Assembly: GCF_009735585.1 (NCBI RefSeq)
Contig: NZ_VJVW01000003.1
Span: forward strand, 186,001 to 250,000
Reading direction: 5' to 3'
Origin: Christiangramia aestuarii
GTDB lineage: Bacteria; Bacteroidota; Bacteroidia; Flavobacteriales; Flavobacteriaceae
Length of the DNA stretch: 64,000 nucleotides
Notes under the pieces: generated by a model
Told to the model about the DNA's origin: nothing
Seen by the model: the letters and a program-made list of their open reading frames with translations, nothing else
Database searches by the model: none
Shown here: one piece after another, positions 23,936 to 32,896 of the stretch
How the letters are laid out: each line of letters starts with the position of its first letter
Position numbering within the stretch: the first letter of the stretch is position 1
Position numbers and translations under genes: made by a program

Positions 23936-26221
23936 TTACAGCTTTATCGCTGCTGAAGCCATGAAATTACGGCCTATATTCTGTATTCCATCCGGCTTAA
24001 GCCTGGAAAGATGTGAGATATAAGACTTGTTCAGAAGGTTATTAGCGTTCAGGTTTATGCTTAGAACAGATTTTCCTAAAGCAATGCTGGTACCTAAACC
24101 TGCTCCCAACAAACCGTAACCTGGTGTTGCTGTTTCAAACTGTCCCGGATTATCCTGATCAAAAACGTTTTTTAAACGTATAAAGGCAAATTTCTTCTGG
24201 AAAAGCTGTCCCGAATCAAATTCCACCCTAAGGGTATTCGTCCAGGAATTAGCGGGAATAAGCGGCAGATATTCAGTATCGTTTAATTTGCCGGTCACGG
24301 TTTCAAAACTGCTTTCCAGGTGCAGCCAGTCAAGGGGGTGGGGATGTATATGAAAACCAATTTCACCTCCGTATAATCTTGCGTCGTCCTGTTCATATTC
24401 AAAAACTGCGGCCTCATCGATAATTTCTCCGGTAGGATTAATATAGATGTAATCACTAATCGAATTATGGAAGGCATTTACAAAGGCTTCAAAATGCTGG
24501 TTCCTGTATTCAAAGGCCAGGTCTACCTGGAAATTCTGCTCATTATCCAGTTCAGGATTACCTATTTCATAACGGTTCGCTCCGTGGTGAACTCCATTAG
24601 AAGTAAGTTCTGATAGGTTAGGTGCACGGAAACCGCTTGCCAGATTAAGCCTTGCTATGAACTTTTGGTCTATATGGAATTTAGCTCCAAGCGCTCCGTT
24701 AAAGCTGTTGAATTTCCTGTCTACAGCCTCAATCATATCTCCATCTTCGGTAGTATAGGCTTTGGTTTCCAGCTTTCTATGGTCATACCTTAATCCGCCC
24801 TGGAAATCCCAGTTCTCAAGATGATAATGTGTGGTAGCAAATATTCCAAAATCTCTGGTGTCTGCATCTGGGATCAATAGTTCTTCGCCAAAGTTCTCAT
24901 TGGTCTGGAACATTCCCTGTACCCCGGCAATGGTCTCAAAATTGCCTAATTTGGGCAGGTTGTATTTTAAGTTATAGTTCAGGGTTTCCAGGTGCATTTC
25001 CAGAGCAGGTTCCGTGTCTCCATGTTCTTCATGCTCTTCCTCGTGCTCCTCTTCATGTTCTTCTTCGTGTTCACCTTCGTGCTCTTCTTCATGCTCATGG
25101 TGTTCCTCGAATTCTTTCCTGTTATTGAACTGGTATCCAACTTTGAAATCTATACTTGAATTTCTGAAATAAAAACGGTTATCCAGGCTCAGTACGTGAT
25201 TATCTATAAGCTGGTAGGGAAGTAGCGGTTCTTTATCTGTAGATTGAAGTCCAACCTCTTCTGGAATTCCAATTTCACTTTGGTTATAGTTATACCTAAG
25301 GTCTGCCTTGTACTTATTATCCTGAAAACCAATTCCGGCCTTCAGGTCCTTTTCGTTAAATCTGGTATTGGTCACCCTGCTGTCGCTTCCGGTCTCATAA
25401 TCACTATGTGCAGCGTAACTTCCACGGGCAAGAAATTTCAACTTATCTCCTGAAGTTTGGGCCATAAGGCTTCCCTGGTAACCCAGGGTGTTACTGTAGT
25501 AATCTGCCTCAAATTCAGCATTGGTGGTATGAGGTCCGGCGTAGGTTTCCGGATTTAAATAGAGGACACCGCCAATAGCATCGCTTCCATAGAGAAGAGA
25601 GGCCGGGCCTTTAATTACCTCGACACTTCCAATTCCCTTAGAACTAATACCAAGGCCATGTTCATCACCGTATTGCTGATTTTCCAGTCGCACTCCCTGG
25701 GTATAGACCAGAACCCTGTTGGAACTTAGGCCACGAATTACCGGTTTACCAATTCCTATCCCTGTGGTGAGACTTTCAACTCCCGCGATCTGGGTGATAC
25801 CGTCTGAAAGTGTGATTGCTCCTTTCCGGTTAAGTTCTGAAAGGCTTTCTCTTTCGACCTTCATAACATTTTCGCTTTGCAACTGGTGGAATGGAGTAGA
25901 GACAATTACCTCTTCCATTTCAATTGCTGAAGGCTTCAATTCTATGCTAAGGGATGTTGAAGGTATTTGGATATCCTGAGAATATGAGGCGTATCCAATT
26001 GAAGAAACCAAAATTCTGTATTCACCTTCTGGTAGATTCTTGAGATTGAAATTACCTTCCATATCGGTCATGGTTCCCTTCTCAAGTTTAGGGAAATAAA
26101 TATTTGCACTAAATACAGGCTCTCCGGTGGTTACATCTTTTACGGTACCTGAGACTTCATTCTGGCTAAACAAATAGCCGTTTACTGCCAATAGCAGTAT
26201 GCTTAAAAATTTTAATCGCAT
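23936..26221 (-). CDS. TonB-dependent receptor with His/Glu-rich extracellular loop, probable metal uptake
   Basis: This 761-residue outer-membrane receptor has a signal peptide (residues 1-20), a CarboxypepD_reg-like domain (about 22-98), a plug domain (about 104-225: VRGLSSNRVLVYTQG-type segment, ASLLYGSDAIGGVLY) and a 22-strand barrel to the C-terminus. Residues 372-400 form a His/Glu tract built on EHEE-type units (bases about 25022-25108), placed between barrel strands and so probably in a surface loop. Such tracts bind Zn, Ni or Co, which suggests a metal substrate. It is preceded in the same operon by a small exported His-rich protein and a DUF6787 protein. Confidence 0.9.
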   Translation of the reverse strand: MRLKFLSILLLAVNGYLFSQNEVSGTVKDVTTGEPVFSANIYFPKLEKGTMTDMEGNFNLKNLPEGEYRILVSSIGYASYSQDIQIPSTSLSIELKPSAIEMEEVIVSTPFHQLQSENVMKVERESLSELNRKGAITLSDGITQIAGVESLTTGIGIGKPVIRGLSSNRVLVYTQGVRLENQQYGDEHGLGISSKGIGSVEVIKGPASLLYGSDAIGGVLYLNPETYAGPHTTNAEFEADYYSNTLGYQGSLMAQTSGDKLKFLARGSYAAHSDYETGSDSRVTNTRFNEKDLKAGIGFQDNKYKADLRYNYNQSEIGIPEEVGLQSTDKEPLLPYQLIDNHVLSLDNRFYFRNSSIDFKVGYQFNNRKEFEEHHEHEEEHEGEHEEEHEEEHEEEHEEHGDTEPALEMHLETLNYNLKYNLPKLGNFETIAGVQGMFQTNENFGEELLIPDADTRDFGIFATTHYHLENWDFQGGLRYDHRKLETKAYTTEDGDMIEAVDRKFNSFNGALGAKFHIDQKFIARLNLASGFRAPNLSELTSNGVHHGANRYEIGNPELDNEQNFQVDLAFEYRNQHFEAFVNAFHNSISDYIYINPTGEIIDEAAVFEYEQDDARLYGGEIGFHIHPHPLDWLHLESSFETVTGKLNDTEYLPLIPANSWTNTLRVEFDSGQLFQKKFAFIRLKNVFDQDNPGQFETATPGYGLLGAGLGTSIALGKSVLSINLNANNLLNKSYISHLSRLKPDGIQNIGRNFMASAAIKL
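25022..25108 (-). repeat. 12-bp tandem repeat tract encoding EHEE units
   Basis: The stretch encodes repeated Glu-His-Glu-Glu tetrapeptides inside the TonB receptor. Synonymous changes (GAA/GAG, CAC/CAT) have diversified the DNA repeats while the protein pattern stays regular, which argues for selection on the protein rather than recent slippage. Confidence 0.8.
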
Positions 26222-26264
26222 GAAAAAATTTTAAATGATTTAATTATTGCTCTTTAATTCTGGG

Positions 26265-26582
26265 TTAAGCAATAGCTGGTGGACCGCGCAGATTGAAGTT
26301 TAGCGGTTCGTAATCATTTAAAAACTGGTAATAATTGAATATGCCTGTAGTTCTAACTTCTGTTGGAAGCGGTACATATTTTGGGTAATCAAGTTTGAGA
26401 GCCGGATTCTTATGAAATTTATGCAGCTCACAATCTACAGATTTGGTATGGTAGTGGTGCTCGGCATAATTATCACATAGCTTATGGGAATGCTCTGAAA
26501 ATATATGAGAAAAACTTACCACCGATGGCAGCAGGATCAAAGCTGCTGAAATAACAAGTAGTATGTTTTTAATTGGTTGCAA
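26265..26582 (-). CDS. Small exported His/Cys-rich protein next to metal receptor
   Basis: This 105-residue protein has an N-terminal hydrophobic signal or anchor (residues 5-24). A His-rich segment follows (about 26-58) with SHIFSEHSHKLC, EHHYHTKS and CELHKFHK, which includes C36, C51 and about ten His. The C-terminus ends in RGPPAIA, a motif I associate with small Bacteroidota proteins beside metal-related TonB receptors. A periplasmic metal-binding or sensing role is inferred, not shown. It lies 2 bp after the DUF6787 gene and 43 bp before the receptor gene, in one operon. Confidence 0.65.
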   Translation of the reverse strand: MQPIKNILLVISAALILLPSVVSFSHIFSEHSHKLCDNYAEHHYHTKSVDCELHKFHKNPALKLDYPKYVPLPTEVRTTGIFNYYQFLNDYEPLNFNLRGPPAIA

Positions 26583-26584
26583 TC

Positions 26585-26890
26585 TTAACTTTTAAAAGCT
26601 TTAGACATCCCTAGCCTGCTAAGCATTTTTTTCTCGAATGCCCAGAAAAACTTGAACTGGCCAAATATCCAGCCAAAACTAACTAAAAGAACCTGATAAA
26701 TTGGGAAAATGAGAAATATTCTCGCTGCCCAGTAAAGGCTCCAGTGACTATTCTCCTGCGTAATCCCTAAAAGGCTTACCAAAGGAGAGGCAAGCTTAGC
26801 TGCTGTAGATCCGGTAATTGCAAAAACCAGCAAAATGATGAATAATTGCGAATTAGAATCTATGCCCCAACGATCTTTCAATTTTTTCAT
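26585..26890 (-). CDS. DUF6787 family membrane protein
   Basis: This 101-residue inner-membrane protein has two long hydrophobic segments (about residues 16-40 and 54-80) and a basic C-terminus. It resembles the DUF6787 family of Bacteroidota. The prolipoprotein diacylglyceryl transferase label sometimes attached to relatives is not supported at this length. A near-leaderless promoter with an inverted repeat lies directly upstream (26895-26924). It is the first gene of the unit leading to the His-rich protein and the TonB receptor. Confidence 0.7.
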   Translation of the reverse strand: MKKLKDRWGIDSNSQLFIILLVFAITGSTAAKLASPLVSLLGITQENSHWSLYWAARIFLIFPIYQVLLVSFGWIFGQFKFFWAFEKKMLSRLGMSKAFKS

Positions 26891-26894
26891 GCTG

Positions 26895-26924
26895 CAAATA
26901 TACAGATTTGATTAAAGAATCAAA
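26895..26924 (-). promoter_or_regulatory. Promoter with embedded inverted repeat upstream of metal receptor operon
   Basis: On the minus strand TTTG (26924 to 26921) and TATATTTG (26902 to 26895) are separated by 18 nt. The spacer and the -33 box carry the inverted repeat TTTGATT-CTTT-AATCAAA (26907-26924). The -7 box ends 4 nt before the ATG, so the mRNA would be leaderless. There is no T tract, so an operator is more likely than a terminator. It overlaps the stop codon of the DUF6146 gene. Confidence 0.5.
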
Positions 26925-27348
26925 TTCTTGTAGGTATAGTAAATCGCTGGTTATAATGTCGACTGAAATAAACAAAATAATTATAGAGAAGGTAATTCAC
27001 TTCATAGCCGTAATCTATATTCGGTTCATAATTGATCTCGTTAAGGTATAGGTTAGGATCATATCTTTGTGGCTGGGTCACGCGCTGGTTATATTCAGGT
27101 ACCAGTAAGCGGTTCTTGTTTTCAAGATAATTTTGAGAATAAAAACCTCTGGGCCTGGCATAAGAATTAATGAACAGGTTAAAGCCCGGTTCAATAATAA
27201 TGATCTCGTACTCCAGGCTATCGTTGGCGATCCTAACTGTGTCATTTTCAGCATCGGCAATCTTTCCTGATGGAAAGTTTTTCACGCCAGAAGAGCCGCA
27301 GCTATACACGAAAAGGGCCAGCAGGGCGATATATATAAAATTCTTCAT
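26920..27348 (-). CDS. DUF6146 family lipoprotein
   Basis: This 142-residue lipoprotein has a type II signal peptide with lipobox VYSC, giving acylated Cys at residue 17. The mature part is rich in Tyr and Asn and ends YNYFVYFSRHYNQRFTIPTRI. It resembles the DUF6146 family of Bacteroidota, whose role is unknown. It lies immediately upstream of the metal-receptor unit, but a separate promoter sits between them, so shared regulation is uncertain. Confidence 0.75.
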   Translation of the reverse strand: MKNFIYIALLALFVYSCGSSGVKNFPSGKIADAENDTVRIANDSLEYEIIIIEPGFNLFINSYARPRGFYSQNYLENKNRLLVPEYNQRVTQPQRYDPNLYLNEINYEPNIDYGYEVNYLLYNYFVYFSRHYNQRFTIPTRI

Positions 27349-27387
27349 AGTTGAGTTTAGTAGGTTAAAAACAAAAATTATACCCGT

Positions 27388-28011
27388 TTATTTTCCGCCG
27401 GTAAATCCTCCCAGGATACTGCCATCAGATTTGCCAGGTTTTCCGCCGCCAAGGATCATGGCCCCGATATCATCTATCACACTGCCATCACCATCGCGAT
27501 CAAGCAGCGTTTCCAAAAAAGAGTTATCGTGCTTTGAATTACTTCCCAGGACGGAGCCCAATAGCTCTCCCAGCCCATCCCTGCCAACATTGTCTTTCTT
27601 TTTCTGGCTTCCCAAAATGGATAAAAGCAGGGGAGCAGCCATTTTGAGGATGGTACTAAGATTTTCCTGGTTCATATTAAGCGCTGAACTAAGTCCCGTA
27701 GACACGTTTTCTTCGCGTTCACCTAAAATATGCTTAACGATCTTAGACCCTTCAGTTTGAAGGTAATTCGGATCCAGGTTCTTCGACCTTTCAAAAAGAG
27801 AGCCATCATGCTTATCGCTGGTGAGTGCTTCCAGTATGCTGCTGGCCCCATCAGCAGATCGGGCATTATTTTTTAACGCTCCCAGCAATACCGGCAAAGC
27901 CATACCCAGAGCCGCCGTGACGTCTTCTTCTTTTTCAGAAGTTTTCTTACTGGCCGCGCTGATTAAAGATTTTCCTGTGGGTGTATTTAAAATATCAAGA
28001 ATTGATGCCAT
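27388..28011 (-). CDS. DUF937 domain-containing protein
   Basis: This 207-residue soluble protein has two repeats of the DUF937 helical pattern (about residues 1-60 and 95-135), each with an ALGMALPVLLGALKNNA or KMAAPLLLSILGSQ segment. The C-terminus is Gly- and Asp-rich and includes DRDGDGSVIDDIG (about 172-184), which looks like an EF-hand-type Ca-binding loop as seen in DUF937 relatives. The function is unknown. It lies 56 bp after serA on the same strand. Confidence 0.82.
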   Translation of the reverse strand: MASILDILNTPTGKSLISAASKKTSEKEEDVTAALGMALPVLLGALKNNARSADGASSILEALTSDKHDGSLFERSKNLDPNYLQTEGSKIVKHILGEREENVSTGLSSALNMNQENLSTILKMAAPLLLSILGSQKKKDNVGRDGLGELLGSVLGSNSKHDNSFLETLLDRDGDGSVIDDIGAMILGGGKPGKSDGSILGGFTGGK

Positions 28012-28067
28012 GATGAAAGTTTTAGATTTCGCACCTAGAATTTACGAAAATTCAAAGGCATGGAATT

Positions 28068-29036
28068 CTAATTTTCCTTTTTTTCTTTCTTTAAAATTGA
28101 AATGATCTGCTCCGCAAGTTCAACCCCAATTCGTTCCTGGGCTTCATTAGTGGCTGCACCAATATGCGGACTCAGCGAGATGCTTTCGTTCATCAGTAAT
28201 TTGATGGCAGGTGAAGGTTCATTCTCAAAAGTATCAAGTGCCGCAAAGGCAACCTTTCCAGATTCTATGGCATCTAGCAGAGCTTCTTCATCAAGAACTC
28301 CACCACGGGCCGCATTGATAATGCCTACACCGTCTTTCATTTTTTCTATCTCCCTGGCGCCAATTACGGGTTTGTCCTGTGCCGGCACATGCAGGGTAAT
28401 AAAATCTGAATCCTTGATAAGCATATCTACAGGTTCAGTTTTAATTGGGATCTTGATGGTCTGGTGGTTATAGAACTCAAGGGTGATCTCGGCTTCTCCC
28501 ACGTTCTGGTCGCTGGCGATCACTTTCATTCCAATTCCCAGTGCAATTTTGGCCACTTCCTTACCAATTCTTCCGAAGCCAACGATTCCCAGGGTTTTCC
28601 CCCTAAGTTCCGTTCCGCCGGCATATGATTTTTTCAACTCCTTGAACCTGGAATCACCCTCTAAAGGCATATTCCTGTTGGCATCATGTAGTTTTCTCAC
28701 CCCGCCAAACAAATGGGCAAATACGAGCTCGGCAACAGAGCTTGAAGAAGCAGAGGGAGTATTTATCACGGCAATTCCCTTGCTTCTGGCATATTCAACG
28801 TCTATATTATCCATGCCTACACCTCCGCGGCCGATTACCTTGAGGTGAATGCAATTATCTATGATGTCTTTACGAACTTCAGTAGCACTTCTTACCAAAA
28901 GGACACTTATTCCATTCTTGTTGAGAAAATCCTTTAACTGGTCCTGTGCTACTTTTTTTATGATCACTTCAAAACCGGCATTTTTAAGTGTTTCTGCTCC
29001 ACTTTTTGAAATGCCGTCGTTTGCTAATACTTTCAT
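28068..29036 (-). CDS. serA: D-2-hydroxyacid dehydrogenase, probable 3-phosphoglycerate dehydrogenase
   Basis: This 322-residue NAD-dependent enzyme would oxidise 3-phosphoglycerate to 3-phosphohydroxypyruvate. It has the nucleotide-binding GIVGFGRIGKEVA motif, the catalytic Arg of NAARGGVLDE, the Glu of ALDTFENEP and the His of LSPHIGA. It is the short form, without the C-terminal ACT or ASB domains that give serine feedback in longer SerA proteins. Its placement 24 bp downstream of serC makes the phosphoglycerate assignment likely among the possible D-2-hydroxyacid substrates. Confidence 0.9.
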   Translation of the reverse strand: MKVLANDGISKSGAETLKNAGFEVIIKKVAQDQLKDFLNKNGISVLLVRSATEVRKDIIDNCIHLKVIGRGGVGMDNIDVEYARSKGIAVINTPSASSSSVAELVFAHLFGGVRKLHDANRNMPLEGDSRFKELKKSYAGGTELRGKTLGIVGFGRIGKEVAKIALGIGMKVIASDQNVGEAEITLEFYNHQTIKIPIKTEPVDMLIKDSDFITLHVPAQDKPVIGAREIEKMKDGVGIINAARGGVLDEEALLDAIESGKVAFAALDTFENEPSPAIKLLMNESISLSPHIGAATNEAQERIGVELAEQIISILKKEKKEN

Positions 29037-29060
29037 TCTTGAGATCTTCTGTATTTAGAT

Positions 29061-30125
29061 TTAAACGTTCTTTTCAAGATCGCGCATAAGGTCTACTACC
29101 AGCTGCACGCTTTCCAGGGGAAGGGCATTATACATCGAAGCCCTGTAACCACCAACACTTCTATGACCGTTAATTCCATTTACCCCGGCTGCTTTCCACA
29201 TTTTATCGAAGGTTTCTTTATGCGATTCATCTACCAGGTTGAAGGTAGCGTTCATTAGGGAGCGATCCTCCTTGGCTGCAAAACCTTTAAATAGTGGATT
29301 TCTGTCAATTTCAGCATAGATCAGTTCTGCCTTTTTATTGTTTTCGGCTTCAATAGCTTTTATCCCTCCCTGGGCCTTTAACCATCTTAGAGTAAGCATA
29401 GAAACATATACCGCGTAAACCGCAGGGGTATTGAACATGCTTTCCTTGGCGATATGCGTGGCATAGTCCATCATGGACGGGATCTCCCTGGAAACCTTTC
29501 CAAGGATATCCTCTTTAACCACCACTAAAGTAGTCCCGGCCGGTCCCATATTCTTTTGCGCTCCGGCATAGATCAGGTCGAATTTGGAAAAATCCAGCTC
29601 CCTTGAAAAGATATCACTGCTCATGTCACAAACCAAAGGTTTGTCTGTAGCAGGGAATTCCTTCATCTGTGTTCCGAAGATGGTGTTATTACTGGTGCAA
29701 TGGAAATAATCTGCATCGCTCGGGATAGAGTAGGACTTAGGGATATAATTGAAATTCTTATCTTTTGAAGAAGCCACTTCCTCTACCTCTCCAAACAGTT
29801 TTGCTTCTTTGATGGCTTTGCTAGACCAGGTTCCGGTATTAAGATATGCCGCTTTCTTTTCCAGCAGGTTGTAAGCTACCATTAAGAACTGCATGCTGGC
29901 ACCTCCCTGAAGAAAAAGTGCTTTATAGCCCTTATCCTTTAATCCGAGTAATTCCAGGGCCAGGGATTGAGCCTCTTCCATTACCGAAACAAAGTCTGCG
30001 CTTCGGTGAGAGATCTCTAAAATGGAAAGCCCGGAATTATTGAAATCTAAGATAGCCTGAGAGGCTTCCTGGAATACTTCCTGAGGCAGAATGCAGGGAC
30101 CCGCGCTAAAATTGTGTTTTTTCAT
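29061..30125 (-). CDS. serC: Phosphoserine aminotransferase
   Basis: This 354-residue class V PLP enzyme makes phosphoserine from phosphohydroxypyruvate and glutamate, and can also serve pyridoxal phosphate synthesis. It begins [16 protein letters not shown] and has the HRSADF segment, the PLP Lys in [11 protein letters not shown], and the C-terminal [15 protein letters not shown] block that binds the substrate phosphate. It is the first gene of the serC-serA unit. Confidence 0.96.
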   Translation of the reverse strand: MKKHNFSAGPCILPQEVFQEASQAILDFNNSGLSILEISHRSADFVSVMEEAQSLALELLGLKDKGYKALFLQGGASMQFLMVAYNLLEKKAAYLNTGTWSSKAIKEAKLFGEVEEVASSKDKNFNYIPKSYSIPSDADYFHCTSNNTIFGTQMKEFPATDKPLVCDMSSDIFSRELDFSKFDLIYAGAQKNMGPAGTTLVVVKEDILGKVSREIPSMMDYATHIAKESMFNTPAVYAVYVSMLTLRWLKAQGGIKAIEAENNKKAELIYAEIDRNPLFKGFAAKEDRSLMNATFNLVDESHKETFDKMWKAAGVNGINGHRSVGGYRASMYNALPLESVQLVVDLMRDLEKNV

Positions 30126-30193
30126 AAAATTATAGTTGGTTAAAGCAAAGATGCCAAAATTTGAATGCTTTCGCTGTTATGAAAAGCATAAGA

Positions 30194-31252
30194 TTAAAGT
30201 ATAGATAAAAAGTCTATGGTATCTATATTATCGGCGTAATCCCAAAGCTGAGGCTTCTGGGTATGGCCAAATTTCACCTCTTTTTTTCCGGGATGCAATT
30301 TTACCACGCACTGTATCTTTTCTGAATGTTCTTCCAGGTTTTTCTCGAGTTCGGTTTCATCTGAATAGATTTCATAGAATAAAGTAGCGATGGGTGAGCC
30401 AAAGTTCTTATCCTCTTTGAGCATTAGGAAGCCGTTATCCAGCAATTTGAATTCGCTCATCAAATAGACCGCCTTGTTATAGTCGTAATTATTGGCATAT
30501 TTCTCCCGATTGATTATCGGGTTCCATTCATAGATCGCCTGGAAGAAATTATCGAAGTTATAATCCTTGGGAATATATAGCTTAGAAACGTTCCTGCAGC
30601 CTAAACCGTAATACCTGAAAATGTCTTCTCCCAGTTTTGCCAGTTCTTCTTTGGTCTCATTTCCTGTAATGATTGCAACAGAATTTCTGTTCTTCCTTAT
30701 GATACTTGGCTTTCCCTTAAAGTAATACTCGAAATACCTGGCCGTATTATCACTTCCGGTAGCGATCACAGCATCAAAATCTTCTAATTTACCCTTGGTG
30801 AATTCAATACGGTTTTCGTAGCGGCTATCCAGGTTCATAAGATAGGCAGCGATCACTGGAAGAAGCTGTTTGTCATGCGAAGACTGCTTGACCAGGACTT
30901 TGTGATTAGAAACCAGGACCGAAATGAAATCATGAAACCCTACCAGCGGAATATTACCAGCCATCACGATTCCCACGGTCTTTCCGCCACTTTGATTTAA
31001 ATTATAGTCTCCCAGCCACCATTTCAGATTTTGGGGAGTAAGAGCTTCACTCCATTGTTGCAGGGCAAATATTATATTTTCCCTCGTAAACCAGCCATTG
31101 TAATGAATGGCGTTATCTATCTTTTGATCAAAGTCTTCAAAGAACCTATCGTTGCCGGGAATTTCTTCATCTTTTTTTGATCCGGTTACCTGAAATTGCT
31201 TGAGGAATTTACCTAATGTTACCAGATGTGATTTATGGTCGTCGATTGTCAT
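30194..31252 (-). CDS. Acyl-CoA reductase (LuxC-like)
   Basis: This 352-residue aldehyde-dehydrogenase-fold enzyme resembles the LuxC acyl-CoA reductase family, which reduces acyl-CoA to aldehyde with NAD(P)H. Supporting elements are the VMAGNIPLVGFHDFI segment (residues 96-110), ATGSDNTARYFEYYF, and the expected catalytic C219 in YYGLGCRNVSK. Members in Bacteroidota are not linked to bioluminescence, and the physiological substrate is unknown. It diverges from the ferredoxin gene, a pairing that may reflect a shared redox pathway. Confidence 0.83.
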   Translation of the reverse strand: MTIDDHKSHLVTLGKFLKQFQVTGSKKDEEIPGNDRFFEDFDQKIDNAIHYNGWFTRENIIFALQQWSEALTPQNLKWWLGDYNLNQSGGKTVGIVMAGNIPLVGFHDFISVLVSNHKVLVKQSSHDKQLLPVIAAYLMNLDSRYENRIEFTKGKLEDFDAVIATGSDNTARYFEYYFKGKPSIIRKNRNSVAIITGNETKEELAKLGEDIFRYYGLGCRNVSKLYIPKDYNFDNFFQAIYEWNPIINREKYANNYDYNKAVYLMSEFKLLDNGFLMLKEDKNFGSPIATLFYEIYSDETELEKNLEEHSEKIQCVVKLHPGKKEVKFGHTQKPQLWDYADNIDTIDFLSIL

Positions 31253-31393
31253 CGTCTTATTTGGTTATGAATATGGCCTATGTTAAATTTGTGCAGCGAA
31301 ATTAAAGTTTCCATGGCTTAAAACCATAAAATTTCCTAAAAGCCACCGGTCTTTTTTCGTTCAGTTTTTAAATTTACAAATAAAAGAAGAGCT

Positions 31394-31744
31394 ATGGCAA
31401 TTGTAATAACCGATGAATGCATCAACTGCGGGGCCTGTGAGCCGGAATGCCCGAATACGGCAATTTACGAAGGTGCAGATGACTGGCGCTATGCAGATGG
31501 TACCGATCTTGAAGGTGAAGTAGTACTTCCCGGCGGAAAGGAAGCCAATGCAAACGAAGCCCAGGAGCCACTTAGTGATGAGATCTACTATATTGTTCCA
31601 GATAAATGTACCGAATGTAAAGGTTTCCATGAGGAGCCTCAATGTGCAGCAGTGTGCCCTGTAGACTGCTGTGTGCCAGATGATGAGCATGTGGAAAGCG
31701 ACGAAGAGCTGTTGGCAAAACAACGCTTTATGCACCACGAATAA
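31394..31744 (+). CDS. Ferredoxin, 2[4Fe-4S] type with insert
   Basis: This 116-residue protein has two 4Fe-4S cluster motifs. The first is C9-x2-C12-x2-C15-x3-C19. The second is C73-x2-C76-x8-C85-x3-C89, with C93 and C94 close by. The long insert between the halves (residues 24-70) and the x8 spacing match the Alvin-type/YfhL-like ferredoxins. It is a small cytosolic electron carrier. It diverges from acyl-CoA reductase and is closed by a terminator. Confidence 0.93.
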   Translation: MAIVITDECINCGACEPECPNTAIYEGADDWRYADGTDLEGEVVLPGGKEANANEAQEPLSDEIYYIVPDKCTECKGFHEEPQCAAVCPVDCCVPDDEHVESDEELLAKQRFMHHE

Positions 31745-31767
31745 GAAATAAACATTTTAAAATTCAG

Positions 31768-31796
31768 ATCCCGGGCCTTTGGTACCGGGATTTTTA
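31768..31796. terminator. Intrinsic terminator between ferredoxin and AraC genes
   Basis: ATCCCGG (31768-31774) pairs with CCGGGAT (31785-31791), followed by T residues. It separates the plus-strand ferredoxin gene from the convergent AraC-type gene. Confidence 0.75.
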
Positions 31797-31799
31797 TTT

Positions 31800-32678
31800 T
31801 CAGGAAACGCTGAACTTTAGCTCATTGCGGTAGGTGGAAGGTGATTTGCCGGTAAAGGACTTGAACAGTTTATTGAAATGGCTGAAGTTATTGAAGCCGC
31901 TCTCAAAACACACCTCTGTAATACTTATATGTTTTTCGTGAAGTAGTTTAGCCGCATGGGCCAGCCTGTATTCATTCACGAAGCGGGTAAAGGTCTTACC
32001 GGTGATCTTTTTGAAATACCTGCAAAAGGCAGGATTGGTCATGCTTACTTTCTCGCTGATCTCATCCAGACTTATCGGCCGGGTAAATTCTTCCTTTACA
32101 AAATTGAAAATAATATTGATACGGTCGTTGTCCTGATAACTGGTTTCCAGGATAAAGCCAGTGGCATTCAGAATCGTGTAATTCTCGGCTTTCTCCAGTT
32201 GTTTCAAAATTTTAAAGAGGCTCATCAGCCTGCCAAAAGCATCCATATCTTTTAAGCTTTCGATCTTCGCTCCCAGGCTTCTTTTTGTTTGCCCGTGAAA
32301 AACGATCCCTTTTTTGGCTCTCTCAAGTAAAGCCTGTATGCTTTTCATTTCCGGGGCATGGAAGAAACCTTCACCCAGCATTTCTTCCCTGAACTGTATG
32401 ACCGATTCGCGCTCATGGCCGGTAAGACAATCTGTAAAAGAACAATGCGGGAGCAGGGAGCCAATAAGAATGAGGTCCCCGTTTCTATAATATGAAATAT
32501 GGCTTCCTATCTGCCTTTTACCGCAACCACCATTTACATATACCAGTTCCACCTCTGGATGATAATGCCAGAACGTAGGTTTTTTATGCTCGGGATCACT
32601 ATGGTAGGTTCTATAGGAAAAAGAACTGCCAAATCCCGGTTCTATCTTTTCAAGTGTTGGTTTGTTTCCCGTCCCCAT
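31800..32678 (-). CDS. AraC-family transcriptional regulator with cupin domain
   Basis: This 292-residue regulator has an N-terminal cupin-like sensing domain (about residues 20-110, with WHYHPEVELVYVNGG) and a C-terminal pair of helix-turn-helix motifs (about 190-290). The second HTH matches the AraC signature around ITEVCFESGFNNFSHFNKLFKSFTG-type residues. It probably binds a small molecule and activates transcription. It diverges from a secreted protein gene 218 bp away, which is a candidate target. No palindrome that would mark its operator is obvious. Confidence 0.9.
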   Translation of the reverse strand: MGTGNKPTLEKIEPGFGSSFSYRTYHSDPEHKKPTFWHYHPEVELVYVNGGCGKRQIGSHISYYRNGDLILIGSLLPHCSFTDCLTGHERESVIQFREEMLGEGFFHAPEMKSIQALLERAKKGIVFHGQTKRSLGAKIESLKDMDAFGRLMSLFKILKQLEKAENYTILNATGFILETSYQDNDRINIIFNFVKEEFTRPISLDEISEKVSMTNPAFCRYFKKITGKTFTRFVNEYRLAHAAKLLHEKHISITEVCFESGFNNFSHFNKLFKSFTGKSPSTYRNELKFSVS

Positions 32679-32896
32679 AATCCGCTATTAATGATATAAA
32701 TATACTCACAAGACCCTGCCCGGTTTTATACAAAATTACCATTAAAGTGTACAATATTAACCGAAATCGTTTTCAGTAAAATCCTGAAGGTTAATTTAAT
32801 ACATAAATTGGATTATCTGCTACTATCCTTGAGCCGGGAATCTGCCTAATTTCATATTGAATTTTTAATCGCAGTTCTAACTTAAAACTAAAGATT

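Noticed and set aside
25022-25108. CRISPR-like or slippage repeat
   Set aside because: The repeat is a coding tract for EHEE units in the TonB receptor, with synonymous variation and no spacers.
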